Notes under the pieces: model-generated
Told to the model about the DNA's origin: nothing
What the model saw: the letters and a program-made list of their open reading frames with translations, nothing else
Databases searched by the model: none
DNA from: an uncultured Tolumonas sp.
Lineage (GTDB): Bacteria > Pseudomonadota > Gammaproteobacteria > Enterobacterales > Aeromonadaceae
Direction of reading: 5' to 3'
Length of the DNA stretch: 64,000 nucleotides
NCBI RefSeq assembly: GCF_963676665.1
Contig: NZ_OY781378.1
Coordinates: 1,541,655-1,605,654, forward strand
Made by a program: the position numbers and the translations under genes
Part shown: piece after piece, positions 1 through 9,023 of the stretch
How positions within the stretch are numbered: position 1 is the stretch's first letter
Layout of the letters: each line of letters starts with the position of its first letter

Positions 1-1
1 A

Positions 2-3000
2 CACTATCAATTCCATGAAACACGCACCAAGGGGCAGCGCAAGAAAGCCAATGATGCTGCCGTGTCCTTACTTAACCAGGTTAAATTAGGTCAGCTATCA
101 CGCAATCAGCTGTCTGAGGAAGATCTAGCTGTTCTGGCAGGGTATAGCGGGAATGGTGGTTCGTTGGTTGGGGCTGATGGAAAGAAAGGCTCTGCATACG
201 AGTATTACACGCCAAAACCAATTGCCGAAGGTGTGTGGGTTGCCTTGGCGGAGATGGGATTTTCTGGCGGAAAAGTATTAGATCCTTGCTCTGGTACCGG
301 TATTTTTAGCGCCACAGCACCAAAGAACTCAGTTATTGATGCTGTTGAACTGGACGAGACATCTGGCTCAATAAACTCATTGATCAATGATGGTGATTGT
401 TACTCCACAACCATTTCACCATTCGAGGCGGTAGCGGCATCGACGCCGGATGAGGTGTTTGATGCGGTAGTGACTAACGTCCCGTTCGGCAGTGTAGCGG
501 ATCGTGGTGGGAATCAGCTACTCGATGGTAAGTACCAGAAGGAAACACTGGAAAGCTACTTCATTCTTCGCTCACTGGATAAGCTAAAGCCAGGTGGATT
601 GGCAGCGTTTGTTGTCCCTCCTCGCTGCACCTCCGGTCGCGGTGCTGCAGAGGTAAAATTAAGACAGCGGGCCAGCCTTAAAGCTGATTTTATCGGAGCG
701 TACAGACTGCCGAATTCCGTTTTTGGCGCGGCAGATGCAGATACCATTACTGATGTTATTTTCTTCAGGAAATACTCTCATGATGCAGCTGAAAAAATAG
801 CTGAATTGAAAGAGCAGTCACCGGAGACACTAAGTGATGCTTTAGTGTTATGGGATACATTTATTGATGGTCGCTACTTCAGCGAGGATGGAAAGCGCTT
901 TGTTCTTGGTGAGTTTGTACCTAAAGATCCGGACAAATTTCGCGATGTAGATCGGGTAAAAAACCCAGCCAGCATTCAAGATGTTGCCAAGTTGCTGCGT
1001 AAGCTGCCAGATAGTCGTGTTAACTGGGAATTACTTGATGCAAAAGAGACGGGCATCATTTTATATGGCGAAGGCGATACGATAACAAAGGACGGTCAGA
1101 CACTGCAAATGCAGAGCGGAAGCTGGGTTGTTATGGCTAAGAATGATAATGATCGCAGCGCCATGCAGTTGCTTGCCAAATGCAAGGATGCCTACACAGC
1201 TTTTTATTCTGACGTGCCGTATGAGGAAGCTAAGTCCCTTGTCGATTATATGCGCGGCACATCTCAATCAATGGATATCCCAGCTTGGCTGTCATCGGCA
1301 ATGGCTGAACTCAACAAGTTAAAGGCTAATGAGGATCGTCTAAAGGCATGGCGTGCCGGCATTGTTGGCTTGGCGATGATTCAGGTTCTTGATGAGAGTG
1401 GACGCTCCAGTGGGACCAACTTCTTGAGTGAGTATGGATCGCTGAGCGACGCGATAAAGAAAGTATCGCCATCAGCTAAGCGATTGCCTGGTGGGATTGG
1501 ATCTGAATTCAAGCGCGGGCTGGGTGAAATGGCATCTCACTACGACAGAAAGCGTGGATTTAGTGCGGTGTGGCGTGGTGACGTGCAGGCGAGCCCTACT
1601 GTCGATATATCAGTAACAGGGGGATTTGAAGGCTTAATTTACCAAGAAAAATCAAATTGGATTGCCACGCCCAAGGCCAAGGAGGTGCTTGGCGTCGAAT
1701 TTGATCCAATCGGCTCAGATGAGTGGTGCATTTCCGCTGATGGCTCAATGGTCTCCCGCGCAGATGATTACTACGTTGGCAGCTACGGTGCCTATCTACT
1801 GACGATTGACAGTCAGATCGCTAGTGCAACCAACGGCCAGATCAAGCAAAAGCTGATGCGGCAGCGCATGGTTGCAAGTCAGCGAGTGGATAAAGTTGAT
1901 GTGTCTAAAATTAGCTTCAACTTGTTCAGCCCATACGTCACCATCGAGCAGAAGGCTGAATTCCTACGCCGATTTGTTCACCCTGGTGCCGTCGTGGCCT
2001 TCGATGAAAAGACCAGCGATCCACAAATTGAATTTGATATTCCTGGTAGCAAGTTGACTGACAGAGAAAAGCTGATCAAGCGAGTCGGTGTTTACCTAAA
2101 AAATGGCGCTATCACTTTGGGCGGCGCAAAGCTATCTACCACCGATGAAGCGGCAATAAAAGAGCTTCGAAATATTATCAACCAAGCGAACGAGCAATTT
2201 AATGGCTGGGCTCGTGGCAATAAGACTGTCACTGATCTTCTTGAGGCAAAAACGAGCGATCCGGCACGACTTCGCTTTACGCAGACAGAAGATGAGAGCC
2301 CGCTACCAATACCTGGCATGAATCCAGCGCTGACACTACATGGATATCAAAACTCCTATGTTCGCCAGAAAGGGCGGGATTTCTCGGGCATCAACGGGTT
2401 CGATGTTGGTCTCGGTAAGACGTTCACGGCCCTTGCCTGTGTGCAATACGTTCAATCTATCGGCGTTAAGAAAAAGACGCTATTTGTGGTGCCAAACTCC
2501 GTACTGTCAAATTGGCTAAATGAATGTAAAAAAGCATACCAATCAATAGATGATTGCTTGTTTGTTGGGTTGCGCGAGGATGGCAATGGCGGTTACAGCG
2601 TAAGTTCATCAAACTACGATGAAGATCTTGCCCGCTCCATGGAGAATAGACACGCTAAAATATTCGTCACCATGGAGGCATTTGAGCGTATCAGACTAAA
2701 GGGCGATACAATTTCATCCTATGAGTCATTTATGCGAAGTGTCGATGCGTCATTTGCCGAAAGTGAAGATAAAAAGGCAGATGAACGCAAAAAAGGAAAG
2801 GCAAGGACCTTGCTGTCAGTTCTGGGGGATAAGACAGGATCAGCGCCATATCTGGAGGACATGGGGATTGATTCAATCGTGATCGATGAGGGCCATTGCT
2901 TTAAAAACTCAGCTGAGACGGTAGATTTTAGCGGCGGAAAATACCTGTCTCTTAGCCAGTCTTCACGACGTGGTGTCGATGCTCAGGCAAAATCATGGTA

Positions 3001-6000
3001 TGTGCGTGGGAAGTCAGCGCTATCCGATGGCGTTCTGCTGCTGACTGCAACGCCAATAACGAATAGCCCGCTAGAAATTTACGCAATGATGTCTTTGGCT
3101 TCCGGACATGATCGCGTAAACGACATGTTTGCTGGTACATCCGGTTCAGACGGCTTCATGAATGCAATCTGCCAGATTGAGAATGAAGATGACGAAACCA
3201 TTGATGGAGAATTACGCTCAATCAATGTGTTTAAAGGTCTGAATAACGTTGAAATGCTCCGCAGCTCATTGCGCTCTGTAGCGACAATCAAGAGTGCAAA
3301 GGATGTCGGCGGGCAAATAAGAATCCCTGAGTCACCAGAGGTGTCATCGCCGGTTGCGCTGCCGAGCGATACACGGCAACAACTGGAAGATTACAAGCAG
3401 GCATATCGCTTTGCCGCTGATACCGTAGCGGGAAGATCACAGATACGGGGTGATGCGGAAGCCTACGAGCGGGTAATGACAAAATTTGGCGAACCCATGC
3501 AGCTGATAGCGCACCCATTTAACCTGATCAACAAAATGACAATGCTCATTGCGGATCCAGATCTTGATAATCGAGTGTCACGCTATCGCGTAAGTGACAT
3601 GGGAAAATACAGCGAGTTAGTTTCCCTGTGGAATGAAAAAAAATACAGCGAAGAGAGAACAAGGCCGGGGCCAAACTGCACTGAGTCTCAAGCCATCAGC
3701 AAAAGAACGCGGCACGATGCGTCTGGTGAAGTGATTGGTTATACCTACAAAATGCCGGTAAAGGCTTGGATAGAAGGTGAGTTTATAACCATTGACTCAG
3801 TATCTCCGGACATTCAGGATAAATTTGAAGCGCTGGCAGAAAAGACAGGCCTCGATTTAGATGTTGATGTACCACCGAAGCTGGCCGCAATGCTGGAAAA
3901 CTTTCAGACAGAAGCGGCAACACCAAGGGGCGTTGATGACAAGGGAAATAAGATATCTTATGCCAAGCAGATCATATTCTGTGACCTGATTAGCTCTCAT
4001 AACAAAATCAAGCGGCTGCTTGCTAAGCGAGCCGGCGTTCCATCGTCATCAATTGCCATTATTACTGGTCAGCGCAACAGTGCGCCGGATGAGATACAAG
4101 GGATTCAGGATGGATTTAATGCCTTTGGTGAAGACAATAAATACCGCGTGATCATTGCCAACGAAAAAGGTGAAGTTGGTCTTAACCTGCAAAAAGGGAC
4201 GCAGGCAATACATCACCTTACCATTGGGTGGACCCCGGATAGCCTTACCCAGCGAAATGGCCGCAGTGTCAGGCAGGGCAATAAGACGGGATCAGTTACC
4301 GTTTATCACTATGATGCCGACGGCACGTTTGACTCAGCAAAGCGATCACTGGTTAACAGTAAGGCTGACTGGATCGGCTCACTAATGAGTAATGATGTGG
4401 GTAGCACGCTGGCTATCACCGGCGGGATGAGCCGCGAACAAATGGAGGCGCTTATTGACGCAATTGGTGACTCTGACGCCATTTCTAAGTTACAGGAGTC
4501 AATGGCAAACAAAGAAGCTTCGCGTCGAGCCGCCAGTAATCGTGAACGTCAGCTTATCAACCTGAATACCATTGAGCGACAGAATGCATTTCTGTCTGAG
4601 AATGATTCATCGGTTGCATGGATAGCCTCAAAATTTGGCCCATTAATGGCTGTTATGGGGCAGGTGCAGCAGCTAAGAAGTCGACTAGCAAATCCAAAGA
4701 TATCAGAAACGGCAAGAGTTAGAAATGAGGCTGTGCTTTCTGAGCTTGAGGCAAAGCTTCGTGGTATTGAAAGTCAAATCAATGAGGCGGCCACGATAAA
4801 GTTAGCGAATGGAGATGCGATTGATCCGCAATCTGTCGTGCGGAGCTTTATTGAAAAGGCAAAGCGCGGCGAAAACAGAGCGACAGATCTAATCAAGTCG
4901 CTCCGTAGCAATCGTCTCGGGTGGAGCAATATCGTCATTGATGTCAACGAGGGATCTGAGCTTGTCATTGAATGGCAGTCTGAAACTGGGATGGCCGAAT
5001 CAATGCGTAAGCAGGCAGTGGATAATTACCAGAAACAATCGGTGGTTGGTGGCGCCATGCCAGAACCAATTGCTGCGGCATTTGCATCTGGAGATGGAGC
5101 CATGATCGGCGAGGTGGCCATCATGAAGGGGTGCTTCATTAACGGAAGGAATGATCTTTACGTTGTATCTGGCACATCAACAGCGAGATGCCTATCTGGT
5201 TTTGTAGAAAAAGAGGCCGTGCTGTCACGAATAGTCCCACTGCAGAGCGAGGTAGTGTATCCAGGTACGGCAGAGTATGAGGTGGCACTTACACAAGCCG
5301 CCGCTGCGGAGGACGCCTGCGAACGAAATGGTCAAGCCACGAAATGGTATAGCGAGGTTTGCCCTGATGTTGCTACGCGACGAGAAACGGAAGTAATGGT
5401 CTCATATCATGCACACAGCCATGAATTGCCATCCCCATATTTCCCTGTAGCCATCATTCCGTCATCCGTTTCCGATGATACCCCTGTTTTGTCCCGAATC
5501 CTGACTGAGCAGTCTTCAGCTATCGCTCGATGGGAGGGAAATAAGTTTGTTGTTTCTTCTCATCTTGATGTTGCACCCGGCAAGCAAGATCGCTATCAAG
5601 CCATCAAGGATTATACAGTTGCACATAAAATGAAGGCGACACTTGCTGATTTTGGCGGCCTGAAGTTTTATGCTGAGAAGCTGATACAGGCAGATATGCC
5701 ATCAGGAGTGCTATTTAGTGCCGCACTAATCGGTAATTCGGCGGATGAGATCAATAATTCTGTAGTCGATTTAATACAAAAGTCAGTTCCATGGTTTGAT
5801 TTTGGTGGGGCCGAGGTTAGTTATATTGATTTCGGGAAGCGCCGAGAAATGAACCTGGCCATTGAGAAATCCACGCCAAAGACGGAAGAGCTGGATATTG
5901 AAACCGAGGTAATGGTAAGCAAATCAATAGAGAGCAATGCTATTGTTTATGTTGGCGGCGAAACATATCAGTGGAAGGATCGCATCAAGGATTATGGCAA

Positions 6001-6127
6001 AAAATATGGTGATTATGCCAAATGGGATGGCGACAACAAAGCCTGGAAAATTCAGCACCAGGCGTGGGTGCAATTAATTACAGACTTTCCAAAATTAGCT
6101 GAATCACTGCACCTGAAGGATGCATAA
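2..6127 (+). CDS. DarB-like fused DNA methyltransferase/SNF2-type helicase (5'-partial)
   Basis: A very large protein joining an N-terminal N6-adenine methyltransferase-like domain (motif I DPCSGTG at about nt 281-301, motif IV-like NVPFG at nt 476-490) to a superfamily 2 helicase: Walker A GLGKT at nt 2408-2422, DEGH at nt 2885-2896, TATP just after 3045, and a C-terminal block with VRQG near nt 4268. This architecture matches phage P1 DarB, a virion-carried antirestriction protein, and related phage and plasmid proteins. A GTG at 62 gives 2021 residues, but the frame is open to the window edge and the upstream codons read like the family's conserved lead-in, so the true start is probably left of the window. 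The catalytic motifs look intact. Its place directly before the portal gene suits a protein packaged or injected with the phage DNA; that role is inferred. Confidence 0.82.
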   Translation, partial: HYQFHETRTKGQRKKANDAAVSLLNQVKLGQLSRNQLSEEDLAVLAGYSGNGGSLVGADGKKGSAYEYYTPKPIAEGVWVALAEMGFSGGKVLDPCSGTGIFSATAPKNSVIDAVELDETSGSINSLINDGDCYSTTISPFEAVAASTPDEVFDAVVTNVPFGSVADRGGNQLLDGKYQKETLESYFILRSLDKLKPGGLAAFVVPPRCTSGRGAAEVKLRQRASLKADFIGAYRLPNSVFGAADADTITDVIFFRKYSHDAAEKIAELKEQSPETLSDALVLWDTFIDGRYFSEDGKRFVLGEFVPKDPDKFRDVDRVKNPASIQDVAKLLRKLPDSRVNWELLDAKETGIILYGEGDTITKDGQTLQMQSGSWVVMAKNDNDRSAMQLLAKCKDAYTAFYSDVPYEEAKSLVDYMRGTSQSMDIPAWLSSAMAELNKLKANEDRLKAWRAGIVGLAMIQVLDESGRSSGTNFLSEYGSLSDAIKKVSPSAKRLPGGIGSEFKRGLGEMASHYDRKRGFSAVWRGDVQASPTVDISVTGGFEGLIYQEKSNWIATPKAKEVLGVEFDPIGSDEWCISADGSMVSRADDYYVGSYGAYLLTIDSQIASATNGQIKQKLMRQRMVASQRVDKVDVSKISFNLFSPYVTIEQKAEFLRRFVHPGAVVAFDEKTSDPQIEFDIPGSKLTDREKLIKRVGVYLKNGAITLGGAKLSTTDEAAIKELRNIINQANEQFNGWARGNKTVTDLLEAKTSDPARLRFTQTEDESPLPIPGMNPALTLHGYQNSYVRQKGRDFSGINGFDVGLGKTFTALACVQYVQSIGVKKKTLFVVPNSVLSNWLNECKKAYQSIDDCLFVGLREDGNGGYSVSSSNYDEDLARSMENRHAKIFVTMEAFERIRLKGDTISSYESFMRSVDASFAESEDKKADERKKGKARTLLSVLGDKTGSAPYLEDMGIDSIVIDEGHCFKNSAETVDFSGGKYLSLSQSSRRGVDAQAKSWYVRGKSALSDGVLLLTATPITNSPLEIYAMMSLASGHDRVNDMFAGTSGSDGFMNAICQIENEDDETIDGELRSINVFKGLNNVEMLRSSLRSVATIKSAKDVGGQIRIPESPEVSSPVALPSDTRQQLEDYKQAYRFAADTVAGRSQIRGDAEAYERVMTKFGEPMQLIAHPFNLINKMTMLIADPDLDNRVSRYRVSDMGKYSELVSLWNEKKYSEERTRPGPNCTESQAISKRTRHDASGEVIGYTYKMPVKAWIEGEFITIDSVSPDIQDKFEALAEKTGLDLDVDVPPKLAAMLENFQTEAATPRGVDDKGNKISYAKQIIFCDLISSHNKIKRLLAKRAGVPSSSIAIITGQRNSAPDEIQGIQDGFNAFGEDNKYRVIIANEKGEVGLNLQKGTQAIHHLTIGWTPDSLTQRNGRSVRQGNKTGSVTVYHYDADGTFDSAKRSLVNSKADWIGSLMSNDVGSTLAITGGMSREQMEALIDAIGDSDAISKLQESMANKEASRRAASNRERQLINLNTIERQNAFLSENDSSVAWIASKFGPLMAVMGQVQQLRSRLANPKISETARVRNEAVLSELEAKLRGIESQINEAATIKLANGDAIDPQSVVRSFIEKAKRGENRATDLIKSLRSNRLGWSNIVIDVNEGSELVIEWQSETGMAESMRKQAVDNYQKQSVVGGAMPEPIAAAFASGDGAMIGEVAIMKGCFINGRNDLYVVSGTSTARCLSGFVEKEAVLSRIVPLQSEVVYPGTAEYEVALTQAAAAEDACERNGQATKWYSEVCPDVATRRETEVMVSYHAHSHELPSPYFPVAIIPSSVSDDTPVLSRILTEQSSAIARWEGNKFVVSSHLDVAPGKQDRYQAIKDYTVAHKMKATLADFGGLKFYAEKLIQADMPSGVLFSAALIGNSADEINNSVVDLIQKSVPWFDFGGAEVSYIDFGKRREMNLAIEKSTPKTEELDIETEVMVSKSIESNAIVYVGGETYQWKDRIKDYGKKYGDYAKWDGDNKAWKIQHQAWVQLITDFPKLAESLHLKDA

Positions 6128-6538
6128 ATGTTTACTGAATTTAAGTTTGATAAAGAGATGATCAAGGAGGTGGTCTTGGCAAAGGCCACCACCCTGAAGG
6201 CCAACAAAGGGTTCTCTGATTTTGCTGGATACGCTGTCGGCGTTATTGCGCGAAGAATTGAAAAAGATCCGCTTCGATATCGCGATTATGGGCCTTACTG
6301 GTGGGCGGTTAAGTTGGTGCTTAAAGGTTATGGAAAAGACGATTACGGCGATAGCTCTGACCCAGTAATTGCTGCTGAGTATATGGGGGATGACACTGCC
6401 GAGACGCTGGTTATGGCTGATCTGTTCCGGGATTGGCATTTAAAAACACACGCAGTTGGTAATAATCATTTTATGTTGGATTCAGATAGCGGAGATACCT
6501 ATACGCTTGATGATCCTGACATGGAAGCGCTCGCTTAA
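6128..6538 (+). CDS. Unrecognised 136-aa phage protein
   Basis: ATG follows the stop of the methylase/helicase gene directly, with AAGGA six bases upstream, so the two are probably translated together. The product is mixed-charge with an acidic C-terminal third, aromatic residues around position 55-60, and no signal peptide or membrane segment. I do not recognise the family. Its position between the DarB-like gene and the portal gene suggests a helper of one of them, but nothing in the sequence shows which. Confidence 0.7.
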   Translation: MFTEFKFDKEMIKEVVLAKATTLKANKGFSDFAGYAVGVIARRIEKDPLRYRDYGPYWWAVKLVLKGYGKDDYGDSSDPVIAAEYMGDDTAETLVMADLFRDWHLKTHAVGNNHFMLDSDSGDTYTLDDPDMEALA

Positions 6539-6564
6539 ATAGGAAAACAGCAACACATCAATAC

Positions 6565-6591
6565 CATGCCGTGACATAAAGTCATGGCATG
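6565..6591 (+). promoter_or_regulatory. Hairpin that contains the portal start codon
   Basis: An 11-bp inverted repeat (one G-T wobble) with an ATAAA loop. The portal ATG at 6589-6591 forms the end of the 3' arm and no Shine-Dalgarno sequence lies close to it. In RNA it could hide the start; in DNA it could be an operator. There is no T tract, so it is not a standard terminator. Confidence 0.5.
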
Positions 6592-8136
6592 AGTACCAAT
6601 ACCCCCAAAAAGCAGCGTCGCGGGTTCCTTTCTCGCTTTGGCTTATCAGCTAAAAAGTGGGAGAGTGAAAACACCCCGGCAGCGAGCGAGATAACGCAAT
6701 CTGACTCCATCATGTATGGGGCCGGAACAACCACTGTCGCCAGTTTGATGTCATCGGGAAGCCGAAAAGCGCGGACGCGACAATCCATTTATGATCAATG
6801 GTCAATGATGGAGGCTGACCCCATTGTATCCTCATCGGTGTCGCTACTTGTTACTGCCGCTCTTGGTGGTCACGAAACAAGCGGCGAGCTGGTATTTATC
6901 GAAAAAAGCCCAAGCATTATTGATGACAAGCAGCTGTCTGACTTGGTTGATGAGATCAAGGCGGATTTATCGGGGATATTTAACCGGATAGCCTTTCCTA
7001 CTGCATACCTTGGCGCCACGTTTGGTGATGCCTATGCCAGGATTTATTCTGACGGTAATGGAGTGATTGACGTTTATAACGGCGAGTTGATTCGCCCGCC
7101 ACTCGTACAGCCATTTGAGCGAGGAAGTCGAACGGTTGGTTATGCCATTTACACCGGGGAAAAAAACTTTCAACGCCTTGATGTAAAGCAAATGGCGAGA
7201 ATGAAAATGCCGAGAACACAATGGGTTCCTCAGCATGGCGTATTTGAAAAATCACTTAAGTTCGCTCTTGAAGCGGACGATATCGATACATTGCCATTAA
7301 TGCCATCAATGGCAGGCGGATCGCTAATTTACTCCGCTGAAGAACCGTATAACAACTTGGTTTCAAGTCTGCTTGGCTTGGTTGGCCAGCGCTGGATGGA
7401 TTCTATTGATGAGCAGATGCTCACAGTCAACCTGAGTGACATGTCAACGAACCATCAGGAAAAATTCCTAGATTCTGTTGTTGCCATGTTAAAGAGATCG
7501 AAAGAGGTGGCAGAAAAGGCGGTAACGGAAGGTAAGCCAGTGATGGAGCGTATCCGCCATATTGTACCGGTCTTCAATGAAAAACAGCTGGCCACAGTGC
7601 AATCTTCCAATGGTGGACAACCGGGGCGCAGCGGCAGCATTGGTATTGAAGATGTAATGTTACACGCGCGCCTATTGGCCGGTGCGATTGGCGTTGATCT
7701 GTCAATGATTGGATTTTCTGATCAAATGGCTGGCGGTCTTGGTGATGGTGGGTGGTTTCGCACATCAGCTCAAGTTGCCGAACGTGCTCGTATTATTCGC
7801 GTTGCATTGGCTGACTTCTACAGCCAAATCATTGATATCCACACTCTCCAGCGCTATGGCGTGGTATTTCCGCCATCGATGAGACCATGGAATATCAATT
7901 TTTATGGCTCTATATCAGCACTTGAATCGGAACGGCAACGCACCAGAAGTGAATCGATGAGCGTTGGATTGATGCTTGTGCAAGCCATTCAGCAAATGAA
8001 AGATCTTGGCGCAACTAAACCAGTGCTGATTAATTTCCTAACGGAAATCATGACGCTGGATGAGAAACAAGCCGAGCTTTACGCCGAGATACTGACCGCC
8101 TCGCCACCAAATGGAGGTGTCGATGAGCCTGTATAA
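6589..8136 (+). CDS. Phage portal protein (probable)
   Basis: 515 residues, the usual size for a portal subunit of a tailed phage, the dodecameric ring at the capsid vertex through which DNA is packaged and to which the tail attaches. The N-terminus is basic and polar. It is followed by a segment typical of portals (SIYDQWSMMEADPIVSSSV, about residues 65-83) and a long alpha/beta core. The C-terminal part (about residues 340-480) is helical and includes a GGLGDGGW stretch. The assignment rests on overall resemblance to P1/T4-type portals and on position; no single catalytic motif exists to confirm it. The last 14 bases overlap the next gene. An in-frame TAA at 6577 leaves the hairpin-embedded ATG at 6589 as the only nearby start. 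Confidence 0.65.
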   Translation: MSTNTPKKQRRGFLSRFGLSAKKWESENTPAASEITQSDSIMYGAGTTTVASLMSSGSRKARTRQSIYDQWSMMEADPIVSSSVSLLVTAALGGHETSGELVFIEKSPSIIDDKQLSDLVDEIKADLSGIFNRIAFPTAYLGATFGDAYARIYSDGNGVIDVYNGELIRPPLVQPFERGSRTVGYAIYTGEKNFQRLDVKQMARMKMPRTQWVPQHGVFEKSLKFALEADDIDTLPLMPSMAGGSLIYSAEEPYNNLVSSLLGLVGQRWMDSIDEQMLTVNLSDMSTNHQEKFLDSVVAMLKRSKEVAEKAVTEGKPVMERIRHIVPVFNEKQLATVQSSNGGQPGRSGSIGIEDVMLHARLLAGAIGVDLSMIGFSDQMAGGLGDGGWFRTSAQVAERARIIRVALADFYSQIIDIHTLQRYGVVFPPSMRPWNINFYGSISALESERQRTRSESMSVGLMLVQAIQQMKDLGATKPVLINFLTEIMTLDEKQAELYAEILTASPPNGGVDEPV

Positions 8137-9022
8137 CAACATTGCAAATAGCGGATTGGCGAGCAGCTTTCTTGGTATGGTTGATTCAACCTTGAAGGGT
8201 GGTTTAGCCAGTGTCGGCAGTGAAGCGGCAAAGGCATTTGGTGGTGGTGAACTGTCCAATCGCATAGCGGATCGTGTAACTACTATAGGCGGAGCCATCG
8301 CCAGTAATGCCGTTAATAGCCATATCCCATCAAGCATGAGAAATGTAATCAATGGCGGGGCTGATGCGCTTGGCCATGTTCTCGATGGTGATATTGAAGG
8401 TGCGGCAGTTAGTTTATTTGATTCCGGATTGGCGGATGAGTTGATCGGCGGAATCATGCAATGGGCTGGCTCTCAGACCCGATATTGGTCGAAATCATCA
8501 CCGTTGTATGGGGGGATTACGCCAACTGAGGCTAAAAACATCTATAGCGAGGTGATCAACACAAAGCGATCAAAGAAGAACCTGTTTCTTGTTGAGGTGA
8601 GTAGCCCATTAATGGGCGACTTTTCCAGTACGTTCAATTTGTTTTGTACCGATATTGAGCATAGCCCAATTTCGATATCAGGCGAAAAAGCCAAAGTTGG
8701 CTCTGCATTTGTGGACATCGTAAACGGTAGTGATCCTGATGAACTTAGAATTACTACTCTGGATGATAAAAAGGGCACGCTGAAGAAATGGTTTGAGCAA
8801 CACGCTGCTGCTGCCGCCGCAAGGGATGGCACGGTAGGTGTTCCTGGTACATATGCAATTACCTTTACGATCAAGCATGCCTTTGTTGGTACTGCCAGTG
8901 GATTTAAGAGTAAAGGGCTATTCCGCGCTGCCAGTTATGACGTATCCCTATCCCGCCGAGAGGATGCACTCGAAGAGGTGCAGATGACTTTCACCCAGAT
9001 CGACACCTTCATGAGGCCGTAA
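8123..9022 (+). CDS. Tail-tube-like or tube-initiator structural protein
   Basis: 299 residues from ATG 8123, which has GGAGG five bases upstream; an ATG at 8111 in the same frame is poorer. The N-terminal 120 residues are Ala/Gly/Ser-rich and weakly hydrophobic. The C-terminal 170 residues form a beta-rich domain resembling the tail-tube/baseplate-tube fold of contractile phages (T4 gp19/gp54 type), ending in a conserved-looking FTQIDTFMRP. The gene overlaps the portal gene by 14 bp and is followed one base later by the tail-lysozyme gene. It probably forms part of the tube or tube-baseplate joint; which of these cannot be decided from sequence alone. Confidence 0.5.
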   Translation: MSLYNNIANSGLASSFLGMVDSTLKGGLASVGSEAAKAFGGGELSNRIADRVTTIGGAIASNAVNSHIPSSMRNVINGGADALGHVLDGDIEGAAVSLFDSGLADELIGGIMQWAGSQTRYWSKSSPLYGGITPTEAKNIYSEVINTKRSKKNLFLVEVSSPLMGDFSSTFNLFCTDIEHSPISISGEKAKVGSAFVDIVNGSDPDELRITTLDDKKGTLKKWFEQHAAAAAARDGTVGVPGTYAITFTIKHAFVGTASGFKSKGLFRAASYDVSLSRREDALEEVQMTFTQIDTFMRP

Positions 9023-9023
9023 T

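Noticed and set aside
8038..8457. Minus-strand open frame of 139 codons across the portal/tube-like boundary
   Set aside because: Lies opposite two well-supported overlapping genes, no ribosome site, no recognisable product.
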